A DNA stretch of 64,000 bases. Source: Mercenaria mercenaria. Taxonomy: Eukaryota > Mollusca > Bivalvia > Venerida > Veneridae. Location: NCBI RefSeq assembly GCF_021730395.1, contig NC_069371.1, positions 46,820,001-46,884,000 on the forward strand. The letters run 5' to 3'. Shown here in pieces: positions 1 through 12,375 of the stretch (positions are counted from its first letter, which is position 1; each line of letters opens with the position of its first letter). The position numbers and the translations under genes are program-made. Below the pieces are notes generated by a model. The model saw only the letters and a list, made by a program, of their open reading frames with translations. It was not told where the DNA came from and made no database searches.

Positions 1-3000
1 CAGAGAAAATGGAGGAATACGGCATTGATGTGAAGGTTATTGTCTTATATTCTAAACATGTGTATTAAGCATAGTGTTTAACTGCATATAGTCTATAAAA
101 GAATTGCACGTTGTAGATACGTGTTTATTTTATCTAAATGTTTAACTTGCTTATCATAATCAGAAGGAATTAAAAATAAAAGAACGAGAAAATTTTCAAT
201 CAATTTCCATGAGTTCAATACAAATAATACAGGCTGGCCAACCCACATGACTTTTCGGTATCTTACACACGGGGAAAACCGCTCGATTCAGGTATCATTT
301 TTGCATATAACTCCAGTATTACAGGTTTTAATAAAAATAAGCGTCGAAGATAGGAAAATGGGTGCTTTCTTCGCCACAAAACGTTTGCGAGACATTCTCG
401 ATACTTTCCTCAAACTGCCTGAAGACAGTATTAATCCTGGCACAATTTTACTGCCAAGAAAGCACTCGTTTCTCTGCCTTAGACGCTTTTATATCTTATT
501 AAAATCCATTTAGTAACCAAAATGTTACATGAAGCGATTTTCCCTGTGTATACGATACCGAAAAGTTACGTGGGTTGGTCACCCAGAACATTTACAAATG
601 CTTGTACACTTATATACATGACATAAACAAATGCATTTGTAGAGTTGCCGCGTACGTATGACGCTATTTTTTCTATTGAAACATATACAAAATGATTGTC
701 TGATGCATTTATTCAATTATAAAAAGTATATAATTACAAAGCCTTGCAATATACATGTAAAGCTTAAGTTTTCATGTACATTATAATTATATTAAAACTA
801 TTTTTAGCCCTCCGGACACCACGACACGTACAACGAAAGTATGGACGCCACGGTCTTCAATGCCTTTTCAACAGCTGCGTTTAGATTTGGACATTCACTT
901 ATACCACAGGCCCTTTCGATGGTAGATTTTGACTTTAGTCCAAAGCGGAAAGCGGAGGAACTTAAAAATCATTTTTTCAAGGCGGACTTGTATCATACGT
1001 ATAATAAGCTAGGAATAGAATATTTACTAATGGGAATGGCAAACTCCCCATGTCCAAGATTTGACAGGTTTGTCATATTTAACAGTACGTTACTATCTTC
1101 GTTTCCCTTTAAATCTGACATTGACAGGAATAAAATGCACATGCTTACTTTTTATTATTATACCAATCTCAGTTAACGCAAGATTCGACAAACTTAAAAT
1201 ATATAGTTCTACTTGCAAATTCCTTTTAACAGTCAATATAGTTTGTAAGCTGGAGTCATTCATGACTGTATAATTTTACATTGTATATAAATGAGAAAAT
1301 CCATGAAAAGACTGTAATAGTGGCGTATTATTATTGCATGGTAGTTACTTTTTAAAATACTAGAAAACCATTGAGGTTCTTGTGTTAATGGAGAAACTAG
1401 AAACTACTATAAAAATGTAATTTAGTTATCCAAGGCAAAGCAAATTTTATGGTATTTTACCATAAAAATGTTTTTGTTGTCGTGACAACCGATATTCAAC
1501 ACACCTATGCACCTTGAGAAGTTTTTAAATACATGATAACAAATTAGTGATTTTTTTTGCATAATGATAAAAAGGTGTGTTTCAATAATATTATACATAT
1601 ATATTTATTGCAAAACACGTTTCCAAATTACAAATTTTATCAACTTTTAACACGATAAACAAGAGCTGTCAGAGGACTGTTTTGATGGAAATAGTAAAAT
1701 AGGAGATATCTGAGGGAACTAGAATTATCATTGGAGTGAATAATACCCCCCAGTACCGCTTTGTCAGTGGAAACGTTAACTTTCTGAACTGACGAGATAC
1801 ATTTAAGTAAACGAAGAAGGTCGGTAGGTATCGTTTCACCCAAACTTCCGTCAATCAACCACTTATAAACATGTCTCGCAAATCTACACTTCTTTGACCT
1901 TCCTAGATATGATCTTGGTGTGATGATAGTGAACAACTCTGCAGTTTGAATCAAATCTATTCACATTAGTACACCAAATCCTGAACCTGATTTTTTATGT
2001 ATAAAGGTAAAAAGGTGGCATAACTCATAAAATATTTTGCAACAGTTATGACCCTTGTGTCATATGATAAAGGAACTAATTATGAGAAGCATGCATTTAA
2101 AGTTTGACGCAAATGTATTGTTGTAACAGATATAAAGTGAAAATGCATCAGAACTTAAACCAAGTTCTGGAAGCGGACGCCGACGCATTTTGTTTGTCAT
2201 GCTACAAAACATTTTGTGTAATTTTACACTCGGCTTCGTCGTTATGTCTGCCAAATATTGACACATTTCAATGAAAATTAGACATAATATTTAATGATTA
2301 TTTTCTTTTGATAAAACATAATAAAAATAACAATCGGACGTGAATTGATTGGACTGAAACAATAACAGCAAAGTAATCCTACAATTAAAAGTCACATACA
2401 CAGTTAATTGCTAATGCCTGCAATAAAACTTCGAAAATGTGCAATTGATAGAACTCATATTAACTTTGTTCCATATTAACGTATATTTTATATCAGGTGG
2501 GTGACGTCACTAATAACATCACATTAGTGGGTTTCATAGCGTTAAGGAGAAAACAAACTCGATTCACCTTAATTTTACTCTGCCAAACGACCAAACGTAT
2601 ATCAAATATAAGTTTAGATATATATCAACTTGCATAAGAAATATACAATCGTTCTGTCGATGCTTAATATTGCGCCTGTTAAGTCGCGTAGAACTCGTGC
2701 ACATTTCTCAATGCAAATCTGATTACCTTGTAACGTATACTCGTGGATACAATCCCATGTCCGAAGAAGGGCCACTTCTAGCTCTTGGGGTTTGTAGGAT
2801 TGGCCGCAAAGTTGTTTAATCGTGCAGATGACGCTACTTGCAAAATAGCGGCGACCACCGAGTTGCACTCATTTGTTATTGTAGGTACTGTCACGTCTCA
2901 ATGAAGTTACGTTTAACTGTGATTATTTCCATGTGTTATTTAAATGAAATAATCATTAAATAGTGTACCTAATTTTCATTCAAATTTGACAGAAATAACA

Positions 3001-6000
3001 ACAGTAAGTAAAGTATTGAGTTAGACGATTTATTTAGTATTCATTGTTTACATGTACATGCCGTGCACGGCGACGTGCAAAGGCTTTCACGACATTATTC
3101 GCGATTACTTTGTATTTAATTTTTTTAGATTTGAAAGTCAAAAGAACGTACTTCATGAACGACTGGTTGTCTTAATTTGATGTTTTGCCACTAATGTTTG
3201 TTTTGATATGTACTGGTCCATACACATGATTGCAAATGGTGTACAATTAGGTCCTGATAACATAAGAAAAAAAACCTTCCTATGATTACATTTATAACCC
3301 AGCTTGAACATTAATGTACTTCATTGTTTGTCCCTGACGATTTGATCGTCCGCAACCTCTGATTCATATCGGTAAGTTGGCAGTTTCTTGCGGAGAACAG
3401 GTCTGTACAGGTACAGAATCCAGGAACACTGGTTAGGTTAACTGCCCGCCATTACATAACTGAAATATTGTTGAAACACGGCGTTAAACCCAAAACAAAC
3501 AAACGAAATTCATTTTTGTTGCAAGAAAAAGAGACTTATTTCACACGCAAATTAAATGTGGATAAACTGCGACATTCCAAACAATCAAATAAAATTCCGT
3601 ATATCGAGGGCTTAGAGCGAAACTGGTCTATCTGTATATAGAAATAGAAGCAGATAGACTAGTTTCGCTCTAAGCCCTCGATATGTTAAAATCAGACAGT
3701 TTAAGTTAACGCCCTAATCGCTTTCGGACTGCGTACAAAGTATATATACAGGTAACGTCTCATTAGTTATCAAAGAAATTAAATAACTATTATTATAAAT
3801 AACTGTTTTGTACATATCTGATTTCTGTAAGATATTGGAGTTACTTGAAATACATAATATTAAAGGACATGTACATAAAAATGGAATATCGAAAACATAA
3901 TTAAAGACAATATTTTTTTCAGGAAATTTGAAAATAGTGTCCGACAAGATCTTTTCTTCGATGAAAAAAAAGTCGGTGAAATGAATGCCTTTGACCTTCC
4001 TGCGTTGAATAACCAAAGGTGAGTGTAAGCTCAGTAATGCCGAGGTAACTTCTAAGCAGGAAATTACATGCCGGTGAACAAAGATAATCTCGAGTCGAAT
4101 ATTCAAATTTTACAGGCAAGGATTAAAGTGTTTGTTTCAGTCATATCTGACGTCAAATGTCATTGTATAGTCACTACTTAAACAGTTTAGGTATTCAAAC
4201 AACTTACTTATGTATTTATATAGGATGTCTTTTTATAAAACGAACATAGATAACTGAACAGAGAACGTCAGTCAAATGCTGTGCATCAAATTAAAAGAAA
4301 TTTATTATCTTATTTTTCATTATTATTCTGTGATTTAGTGATATTTTGTAACATAAAAAAAAAGAAATAAGGAACGTATTTATGAAAGTATTTTAAGAAT
4401 TATAGAATTTTTGAGAATATTAATTCTCAGGGCAGATAAATTATTCCCAGAAAGGACAATGCCATGATTTGATGATGAAAAAGGGCGATTAAAAGAAATC
4501 ATTATCACTGTCTAAACAAAGAAAAGAGTGGTCCGTTTTAGGGATTGGTAGAGAATTAACTTCTTTAAAATTCTAAAATTTCTAAATCACTTTCATAAAA
4601 ACATTCCTTATTTCTGTCTTTAGATTGAAAAATATCTTATAAAGCCTTATAATTTGATGCACAACACAATTATTCTCCCGACTCACGCCGCATTAAATAA
4701 AAGCGTCTTCATTTGAAAAAAAAAAATAATTTATTTTATTTCAGTGCTATTGCATTGAGACCAGACACACATAGTATAATTAAATAAATTAACACACCAT
4801 TATGCAAGGCTTTAAATATCTAGAGAAGTTTTGATAACAACATCTCTTTACGTTAGAATCCATTCGCACTTTAGTCTCTAGGTGAATGCGCATGAAACAG
4901 TATGTATGCAAAGCAACTTTGGTCACATAGTTATTACAGAAATCTATATATATTTTGGAATAGTGAACTTACAGTGTTTTAAGTACTCGCAAACATATGT
5001 ATGTGAATAAGGTAATGCGACGTGGTGAGGCGATAAAACACAAGGCAATCGTAAAGTCAGATTAATTATTGTTAACTGCTTTGTCAAGGGTGTAAATGCC
5101 ATGTATACTTCTCAAATAGACATAAAAGTAGTAATTTAAATCACCGTGGTACTGTTTTCTACTTTTTTTACTTTTTTTTACACGCTACAGAGGGCGAGAT
5201 CACGGGCTTCCTGGTTATAATGAATATCGTGAATATTGTGGATTACCAAAGGCAACCAGCTTTAGTGAACTTGTTGACCATTTACCAGACGTAGCGGCAC
5301 TACTAGAAAACGCTTACGAGTATGTTTATAATTATTATGACATTTAATAGATAAGTTAAGAGAGAGAGAGAGAGAGAGGTGTTTTGTTTTGAAAAATTGA
5401 GACATTCTTATACCCTACCTGTGTGTGACAAATTGAATTATTCTGATTTGGTAATTTTGACTTTACATGCATATTATATATTATATTTACGTATACACAC
5501 TGACCAAGATATACTTCTATTTTAAGTTGTACGGACGACATTGACCTTTTTGTTGGATTGGTAACAGAAAAACCGTCTAAAGGTAGCCAAGTGGGTCCTG
5601 TGACTCAATGTCTTTTGGCACAACAGTTTAAAAATCTGAAAGATGGGGACAGATTTTTTTACGAGAGACAAGGCACAGGAGGGTTTACTCCAGGTTTGTA
5701 AATTTAATAGTTGCATTTTGACAAGCAATGTCACTAAAGGGCATTGATATAGGATTTTTTTTACCAGATCTGGTTTTTACCAGATATCAGTGTTTGACCT
5801 TACAAATCACTTTGATGAAAGTATTGTTTTAGCAAAAGAAAAACAAAGTGATACTTTTCATACAGCTGCCACGTTTCTTGAGGAGACAAATAGTCTTTCA
5901 ATTCAATAAGTGGGATTATTCTTCTCGTCATCAGTGCATTTGTACAGAAATTATGTTTAACAGTTTGCGAGGCAGTTTTGGTGTTTTCTTATATTCGTTT

Positions 6001-8333
6001 ACATACTTATCTATCAAACAGAATGGAAATCCGTGTAAAGTTGTGCAAGAGCTCCTAACAAACTTCTTTTCCTATATTTGAAAACCATATGTTTCATTCA
6101 ATTTCAACATAATGTCTCGTTACATCTCCATTTTATAGCCATTAGTCAAACCATTTTATTTATATATTTTGATACCTGCACGTTTAAGGTGTTAAAATGT
6201 GCTTCCGTGGTGTAGAAGTCCATAATAAATAGATCCTAATTTTCCCATTTTTGCTCAAATTCGTGTAGAACGAGCGCTTTAATCACCATTTTTCACTGCT
6301 AAAATACATTCTGCATGAAATGAGATGCTTTTCATGTTCATACACCCCACATGGCAAGTTTTGCAGATCGAAACCGGAAGTAGGTGTTTATTGCGCGGAC
6401 GAGAGCAAATATGCGCCATTTTTAGGGTAGCAGACCACAACTGATTGGCATTTCACTAGGAACTACATAACCCCCTATTTTCTTTTCATTTTTTCGTTAA
6501 TTTGTGATAGAACTTCCAAGAAAAATAGATGTAGGAAAAAGTGATGTTCTCTAAAGATACGTAAAGACGACCTGAAGTTGTCGTTTTTCATTTGAAACAA
6601 AGAAGGATTTGAATTACTGACCTTTAACCTTTTATTGTGGAGGGACCAGATGCGCCCTTTTGGGCATTATTAATTCAGTAGATATCTAATTCAGCTAGAT
6701 AGTTTCCTTCCATGATGACACGTGCGAGAATCGAACCAATAGAGATGTAGGGCAAGAGGTCTTAAACCCCCAGCCTTAACCAGAAGAAATTGTATTTGGA
6801 TGCAAGCAAGATTGTTAAATTAGTGATGGTCACAACGTTTAAGAAAATGAATTTCTGTGATTGAAATGCTTCACTACATCTTATACTCAATCTGGTTATA
6901 CATACACGGATGTAATTATACTAGTACTAGATTCTTTAGGTGATATTTTGTGTACCAAATCAGTAAGTTTTTGTTTTCCAAATTAATAAGTATTTGGGAA
7001 AAAAGATTTTGATATGACAAATAGTTAAGTAAATGTTTTAGCACATTCTTTTCATGACACAAATTATCCATGACTTTAAGTCAGTATAAATCATAAACTG
7101 CAGAAGATTCAAGCAACTTTATTTGATCATATTTTCCATATGTATGGCTCCGAGCGTTGAATCACGCCATAAAGTTTACAAAGAATTTCTTACAGATCAA
7201 CTCGAAGAAATCAAGAAGATTCGTATGTCGACATTGTTTTGTTTAAATACTGATGCAAAGAAAATTCAAGGCAATATGTTTCTAAGAATAAAGAGAGCAG
7301 ATGGAAAAAAGGGATCATGTTACAAGTACGTTGGTTTTAAATCGCATTTAATTAACTCATTTAGTCTTAATATATTAATATATTAGGCTAGTCTTGCGAA
7401 TAGATCCATACAAGCCTTTCTTTAAAGAAAAAAAAAAATGTGCATGTATATGAATACCATATTAAATTGGTATGATTTATTAAAAAATACATAAAAAGTC
7501 ATTATAAACTTCACATCATAATTTCATGTTAGACATTGTACATATTATGTAAAAATATGTTTTAAATTAGTATTTTACATGGCATGTGTTACCTGTCAGA
7601 TATTAAGCATGTGAGAAAACTTCAGACAGTCATTCAAAATAGTGACAAAAGTATTCATTTAAATTTCAGTAAAATACATACTAATTATCTGTGTCCGTCC
7701 ACCTGTACCCTTTAATTAATAGAAACCTTCCAGCCGTATCATGATAATGGTTGCTTACTTTTAGTTGATATTTAAAGTAGGCATTTATGTTTACTCAAAT
7801 GTAGTTCTTAGCATTTTGTAGTTTTATTCAGTATAGGCGGATGGTTCGGCGTCCGTCGCGAACAGTTTAACTTGAACTCTTCTCGTCAGAATTTCACCAA
7901 TCTTTGTTTGTGGCATCCTGGCAAGTGTGTTCTTATGGGAATACATCGTCCGTTTCTAGAGCTAAAAATAGAAAAAAACGACTTCTTCCCATGAATCGCT
8001 TCATGGATTTACATCAACTTTGTTTTCAGCATCTTTGAAATATTCTCTCCCAAGCTTTGCAGGCCCCTAAAATGGGTCGTTACAATACCTTTAACGGCTT
8101 AAGGAGCATTTTAAGCATCCATATGACACGGATACCGCAGCCGTATGATAATAGAACACAGAATTGTAGGTCACGTGAGTGATGTTCTTTGGATGCTGAA
8201 GTTTTGGATTGGAAAGCAAATATGATAGTACATGTATATTTCACCTTTAAATTATTGAATTTTACATTGTTATAGCGAAAGTTTCGACAAAGTTATTGGA
8301 ATATTCTTCCATGCATTCAAAATATATAAATAA
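1..8333 (+). CDS. Animal haem peroxidase, 3' part (peroxidasin/chorion-peroxidase type), seven exons
   Basis: Oxidises substrates with H2O2 through a covalently bound haem; family members are secreted or membrane-linked. Exons by reading: 1-35 (partial, first full codon at 3), 808-1067, 3923-4018, 5191-5319, 5527-5693, 7196-7325 and, tentatively, 8276-8333. All junctions keep phase and give 290 aa. Exon 2 carries [11 protein letters not shown], whose His is the proximal haem ligand in this family. Exons 3-4 join to give [18 protein letters not shown], the family signature containing the Asn that hydrogen-bonds the proximal His. Exon 5 gives DDIDLFVG and exon 6 [16 protein letters not shown], both in the expected order. 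The distal His, signal peptide and propeptide would lie upstream of the window. The last exon is the weak point: it fits phase and ends in TAA after about 19 codons but has no family motif, so the true 3' end may differ. Introns hold a TIR element, a SINE remnant and a hairpin. Confidence 0.87.
237..579. mobile_element. MITE-like TIR element, about 343 bp, in a peroxidase intron
   Basis: The left end (GGCCAACCCACATGACTTTT) and the reverse complement of the right end (GACCAACCCACGTAACTTTT) match over about 43 bp, continuing through a shared CGGTATC and GGGAAAA. The 88-codon ORF inside has no recognisable domain and is probably chance. No clean target duplication was seen, so the superfamily is unassigned. 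Confidence 0.75.
2614..2868 (-). mobile_element. Possible C-terminal remnant of a Tc1-like transposase
   Basis: An 84-codon minus-strand ORF contains [18 protein letters not shown] followed by a Cys/Arg-rich stretch. This resembles the tail of Tc1/DDE-type transposases, where LExAL.xxWxxIP is followed by a short helix and a basic RRxxAxIxARGG motif. The basic motif is degraded and no catalytic residues are present. It lies antisense in the large peroxidase intron. The match is by eye and weak. Confidence 0.3.
3330..3511 (+). mobile_element. SINE family A, 5'-truncated copy
   Basis: Carries the same 3' body as the full copy at 44414-44704: 'TCTGATTCAT', 'AAGTTGGCAGTT', 'GGTACAGAATCCAGGAACAC', 'GGTTAACTGCCCGCC', 'GGCGTTAAACCCAAAACAAA', ending in a CAAA-rich tail. 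The tRNA-like head is missing. It lies in the intron between peroxidase exons 2 and 3. Confidence 0.85.
3601..3684. repeat. 34-bp-arm hairpin with a 16-nt loop
   Basis: The left arm at 3601-3634 is the reverse complement of 3651-3684 with a single mismatch; the loop is 3635-3650. The outer sequence is ATATCGAGGGCTTAGAGCGA. It sits in a peroxidase intron about 90 bp downstream of a SINE remnant. It could be a tiny MITE, the collapsed end of a larger TIR element, or a structured intronic RNA; no TSD is clear. Confidence 0.9.
5359..5378. repeat. (AG)n microsatellite
   Basis: Ten uninterrupted AG dinucleotides in the intron just after peroxidase exon 4. Confidence 0.95.
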
Positions 8334-8759
8334 GACAACAAAAAAGAAGAAAAATGGCATAAAATCTTTGACCTGTAGCTGTGATCTTAACCACTTGTCA
8401 CATCGTATTATTAAGGTGAATGACTACACAAAATTATTTGAATATCCAACAAAAATACCTAAGTTATATTATAAACTGAACAAGAAAATTAATAAAAATA
8501 TTCGACCTTTGATTGACCTTTGAGACGGGGGTCTATGAGAGACATTCTAAAATTAACGACAATTTCGCTTGAATATGTTACATGTACAAACTTCAAATTT
8601 ACTTTATCCCTTCTTAGCACCCGCCCTTGACTTACAAGCACTTCTGAAATTGAAAAATTCAAGAGGTGAATGTTACAGAGTAATCTCCCTTTGGTATGGT
8701 CTTATGTTACTGAAAAATACCACTCCCGATTGCTTTATTCGATAATTTTTTTTGCGCCC
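8334..8759. other. Intergenic, low-complexity repeat remnants
   Basis: AT-rich DNA between the peroxidase gene and the mariner remnant. It contains phrases such as 'TTTGACCTGTAGCTGTGATC' and 'TTATTTGAATATCC' that recur at 9.8-10.5 kb and mark a dispersed family. No gene is recognised; the 75-codon ORF overlapping here is Lys/Asn-rich chance sequence. Confidence 0.6.
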
Positions 8760-9505
8760 AGCCAGCATTTTGTTTCAGTCTAGGAAAGAGGAAAAATGTC
8801 ATTAGGACTTAGATCTGGTGAATAAAAGGGAGTTTGATTTATACCACTTTGTCATCTCTCAGAAACTTTTAACGATGGCACTTTTGTGAGCTACAGCGTT
8901 GTCATGGATCAACTGGAGACCGCGAATACCAGTCCTTAAACGCATTTATTGAATTTTCGTTTAACAATTTCAGTACTTTCCAATGACTGACTTTGCTGAC
9001 GGTGTAGGAATTTATACAACAGTACTCATTGAGTTAAAGAAGATAGAATTCAAAACCTTTTTGACACTTTTAGTTCTTTTTACTGGTCTACGGTCCCCTT
9101 TTCGCGGCCACTGTCTGCTGTCAACACGACGTCGTGGCTCATTAAAGTATATCTAGGGCTTAACTCCTGTTAGTAGCTGTCACATTGTATGATCATCTAA
9201 CTTTGAGAAATTTTCAGCGTATCTTTAGCACATCTGACCCTATTGGCCTTTTGCTCCTCGGTTAACATGTGAGGCACTCATCGGGCACGGACCCTTCTTA
9301 AATCCATGTGCTTGTTGAAAATCGCATGAGTTCTTAAGGTCTGCCTGACCATTTTCAAATGTTCCAGCCTGTAAACAGTTTTGTCTGATACTACAGACGT
9401 CGCATATGAAGTATGCAATTCACTTAGTATCTGCCTTGCAGTTATCTCTAAAGAACAACGTACTTCAATGTACGCTTTGATTTCAGATTTTTGGCCGCCT
9501 TTCAT
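8760..9505 (-). mobile_element. Mariner-family transposase remnant (decayed)
   Basis: Minus-strand fragments appear in the order of a mariner transposase. The N-terminal helix-turn-helix region reads IKAYIEVRCSLEITARQI at 9278-9505. Then comes the linker-type motif MLTEEQKANRVRCAK around 9205-9270. LIHDNAVAHKSAIVK follows around 8870-8920, holding the second catalytic Asp. YSPDLSPNDIFLFPRLK near 8780-8835 holds the third Asp of the DD34D triad. Several stops and frame changes separate these pieces, so it cannot encode an active enzyme. Terminal inverted repeats were not found. Confidence 0.88.
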
Positions 9506-9779
9506 AGCTGCATGTATTTGCTTAGTGTATATGACTACACCTGATACAAAACTAAATGTCTCACAAACTGTGCGATAGTTTTCTAAAAAACCTTTGCAGG
9601 ATTATAAGATTATAAAGGAGTCATTCATTTATCATCCCTGTTAAACACGTGTTTCTTGCGTGCGATTTTCATTCTTTTATAATGACTCTCGTAGGTCTTA
9701 CACTCAGCACATAATCTAGTATTGGTGAACGTCTGTGCAAAGTTATATGAGTATGCATCCATTCATACAGATGTTAAAG

Positions 9780-10575
9780 GACTAAAATCTTTGACTTCTA
9801 ATTGCGAACTTGATTGTTTAGCTTCATGAGCTTGGAGCCTACTCGTAGGTTTTTCCCATGACATGTGGTCAATTATGATGAATGATTTTGCCCAGTTACT
9901 TGAATATCTACCCATTCAAATAAAAGTTATAGATCAGACACAAAATAGTGTTAATATTTTTACTTTTTAAGTGAGATCTTGACATTTGAGGTAGGAGTAT
10001 GATTCTTGATTGTGAAACTTCGTCTTATCCAGATAATTACCTTTGTCAAGATATTTCAATTTCTGTGCATGCATAAAAATTAATCATTTGAATATCCTTG
10101 GCTGCGGAGCGGAAAATGACCTTAAATCATTGGCATCTACATGTTGGCATCTGCGTGTTCCCTTAACACTCAAGGTTGCGGTATTACTCTTCAACGCAAT
10201 ATGTCACATTGTCATGGTGATTGTGCCAAGCTATTTTAATATCCATGCCTGGAAAAATGTTACAGAGCTGAATAAATCTTTATGCGACGTCTTCTTACGG
10301 TGATTATTTGTGCCAAATTATTTGAATATCCATAAATGCGTTAGTAAGTTAGATTGCGGAAAATTAAAATGACTTTAAATATTTGACCTCTAAGTGTGAC
10401 CCTGACCTCAAAGCTAGGGTTCTGGATGTTCTTCTTGTTATCATGGTGGTTATTTGTGCCAAGTTATTTTAAAATTCGACAATGTACGACAAAATTATCG
10501 ACCAAGCAAGATTTTATGCACACACATCGGACGCACGAACACATGCACGCACGGACACACTCACACGGGCAGTGT
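9780..10575. repeat. Diverged dispersed repeats ('TTGACCTCTAANTGTGACC' type)
   Basis: Repeated phrases occur at intervals of roughly 130-190 bp: 'TCTTTGACTTCTAATTGCGA', 'ATTTGACCTCTAAGTGTGAC', 'GGTCAATTATGATGAATGAT', and several 'GTGCCAAGTTATTTGAATAT'-like strings. The stretch ends in an AC-rich segment (10510-10570). This looks like a degenerate, partly tandem dispersed repeat, not a gene; the 60-86 codon ORFs here are incidental. Confidence 0.65.
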
Positions 10576-10589
10576 TAACAATAAATACT

Positions 10590-11500
10590 ACCCCGTTTTT
10601 AATAGAGGGGGCATGAAAATAGAAATACAAGTAGACGACCTCTCGTGAGGGTAATACAACTATTCTTCAAACTAGAAGCAAACTAAAACGTCCCCTCCCA
10701 AATTTGCTCAAAGTGGGCTTTTTATCCCATTTTGGGACCGCTTCGGCTAAAAATAGAAATAATTTTCAACTTATTCTTGTCATAAACCGCGTAATGAATC
10801 TCTATTTCACTTTGTCAGGTTTTCTACCACATTTCTTCAAATGGGAGCACTCGGTCTCTTTAAGGGGGCATTAGAGCTAAGAATAGAAATACTTATAAAC
10901 GACATATTCTTACAAAATGCATGATATATCTATATCAATCTTGGAATGTATTATCATTATAAGGTTCCTTCTTAATTTTAAGGGGCGCTAGAACTAAAAT
11001 AGAAATGCCTTTAAACAACTTCTTTTCATGCTCCGCCTGAAGGATCTTTATGGCAATTCGTTTGTAGAATCACTTATAAAGCCCTCTCCTATGTTTGTTC
11101 AAATGAGGGTACTTGGCCCTGGTTAGCAAAATACTTTCAGAATTTCTTCTCAGGAATCGCTTGATGGATCTTCATCAAACTTTGTCATTATAATTTCTTC
11201 TTTCGAATTTTTTAGATAGATACTTATTGTCCTTTTCGGAGATGCTATAGCTCAAAATACTAAATATCTATAAACGACTTCTTCCCATGAACCGCTAGAT
11301 GAATCTTTAACATAGTTATTTTAAGGTTAGTCTGTGCTTCATTTTGTTCAAATGGGGGCACTTGGTCCCTTTTAGGGCCACTAGAACTACAATTATCTTG
11401 AGGTGCTTAATGGATCTTCATAAAACTTGATCTGTAGCGTTTTTATAAAATTGGCTGTAATACTTATTTTAGTTGGGTGCACTTAGCTCTTTAAATGGGC
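10590..11500. repeat. Degenerate tandem array ('AAAATAGAAAT...CTTCTTCCCATGAAC' type)
   Basis: The string (A)AAATAGAAAT recurs near 10612, 10748, 10879, 10994 and, diverged, 11254. It is followed by ACGACTTCTT, then CATGAACCGC, GGATCTTCAT and a GGGGGCACTTGGTCCCTTT-like segment. Unit length is roughly 110-260 bp and the copies are strongly diverged. A further copy lies at about 7960-8040 inside the last peroxidase intron. Confidence 0.65.
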
Positions 11501-11875
11501 CATTAGTAAGTTGGCAATTATATACTAAAAACAGTTGTTACGATTCATGATATGATTCAGTGTTCCATACATAAGTGTGTATACTCCGAGGTCAGGTGAG
11601 TGACACAGGACCACTGATGACTATGACCCTTTTGTTTTGAAAATCATTATTGTATGACCAGATTTGTTGCCCTTTTATTAATTAAAGACTGCAACTTTAT
11701 CCTTTGCCATATCTTCTCACATTTAACTGACATTTTATGTTGGCTTTTGTATTTACTTTTGTCTAATTCTCTGTACTGATTTAAGAATCAATATTTGTGA
11801 ACATATTTATTGCCCTTCTTTATATAAAAGATCTTGTTATTGTACTTCATTAGCCATATCTTGATACCGCTTGAT

Positions 11876-12118
11876 AACTATAGTTGATATTTGAGTGTTT
11901 CTATTTACACCTATCTGCGTCTTTGCCAATCTTTCTGAATGTCCAATACTGCTTGGTTACATTTAGTTGATATTTGGTGTGTGTTTCTATTTACTCCTAT
12001 CTGCGTTTTTGCAAATCTTTCTGAATATCCAATACTGTTTGGTTACATTTAGTTGATATTTGGCGTGAGTGTTTTACTGCTATCTGCGTCTTTGCAAATC
12101 TTTCTGAATGTCAAATAA
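11876..12118 (+). repeat. Tandem repeat, period about 104 bp, about 2.4 copies
   Basis: The core 'TTTAGTTGATATTTGG' is followed by 'TTTCTATTTACTCCTATCTG', 'CGTCTTTGCAAATCTTTCTG' and 'AATGTCCAATACTG'. This order occurs three times in succession, the last copy lacking about 10 bp and then ending. Copies are about 90% alike. A related phrase continues weakly to about 12250. Confidence 0.85.
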
Positions 12119-12243
12119 GTATGACCAACCAAAGCCACTGTCATTTACTTATTGCAAAAATTATTTTGTGTCATTCTGCATCTGTAAGTAACATTGTGTT
12201 GATATTTAGTGTGAATATATGTGAATACTCATAGCTACTTCTC

Positions 12244-12375
12244 TGCAAATATTATTATTATTATTATTGTTATTATTATACCAGATTTATATAGCGCCGT
12301 TATTATGATCAATTTCACGTTCAAAGGCGCTTTACATAGTTCAAAAGCAGCCACACAGCCACAGGATTGTTAAAA
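12244..12375 (-). mobile_element. 3' end of a SINE/LINE with (ATT)n tail
   Basis: On the minus strand the order is GTAAAGCGCCTTTGAACGTG, GGCGCTATATAAATCTGG, then a (TAA/TAATAATAAC)n tail. This GGCGCTATATAAAT end with a TTA-type tail is a common 3' end of animal non-LTR elements and the SINEs that copy it. The 5' part is absent or unrecognisable. Confidence 0.7.

Noticed and set aside
247-513. 88-codon plus-strand ORF as a small gene
   Set aside because: It lies entirely within a TIR element and has no recognisable features.
1640-1954. 104-codon minus-strand ORF in a peroxidase intron
   Set aside because: No recognised motif and no supporting exon structure; left as intron sequence.
10396-10648. 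Thr/His-rich ORFs as a secreted peptide gene
   Set aside because: They are read through an AC-rich simple-repeat stretch.
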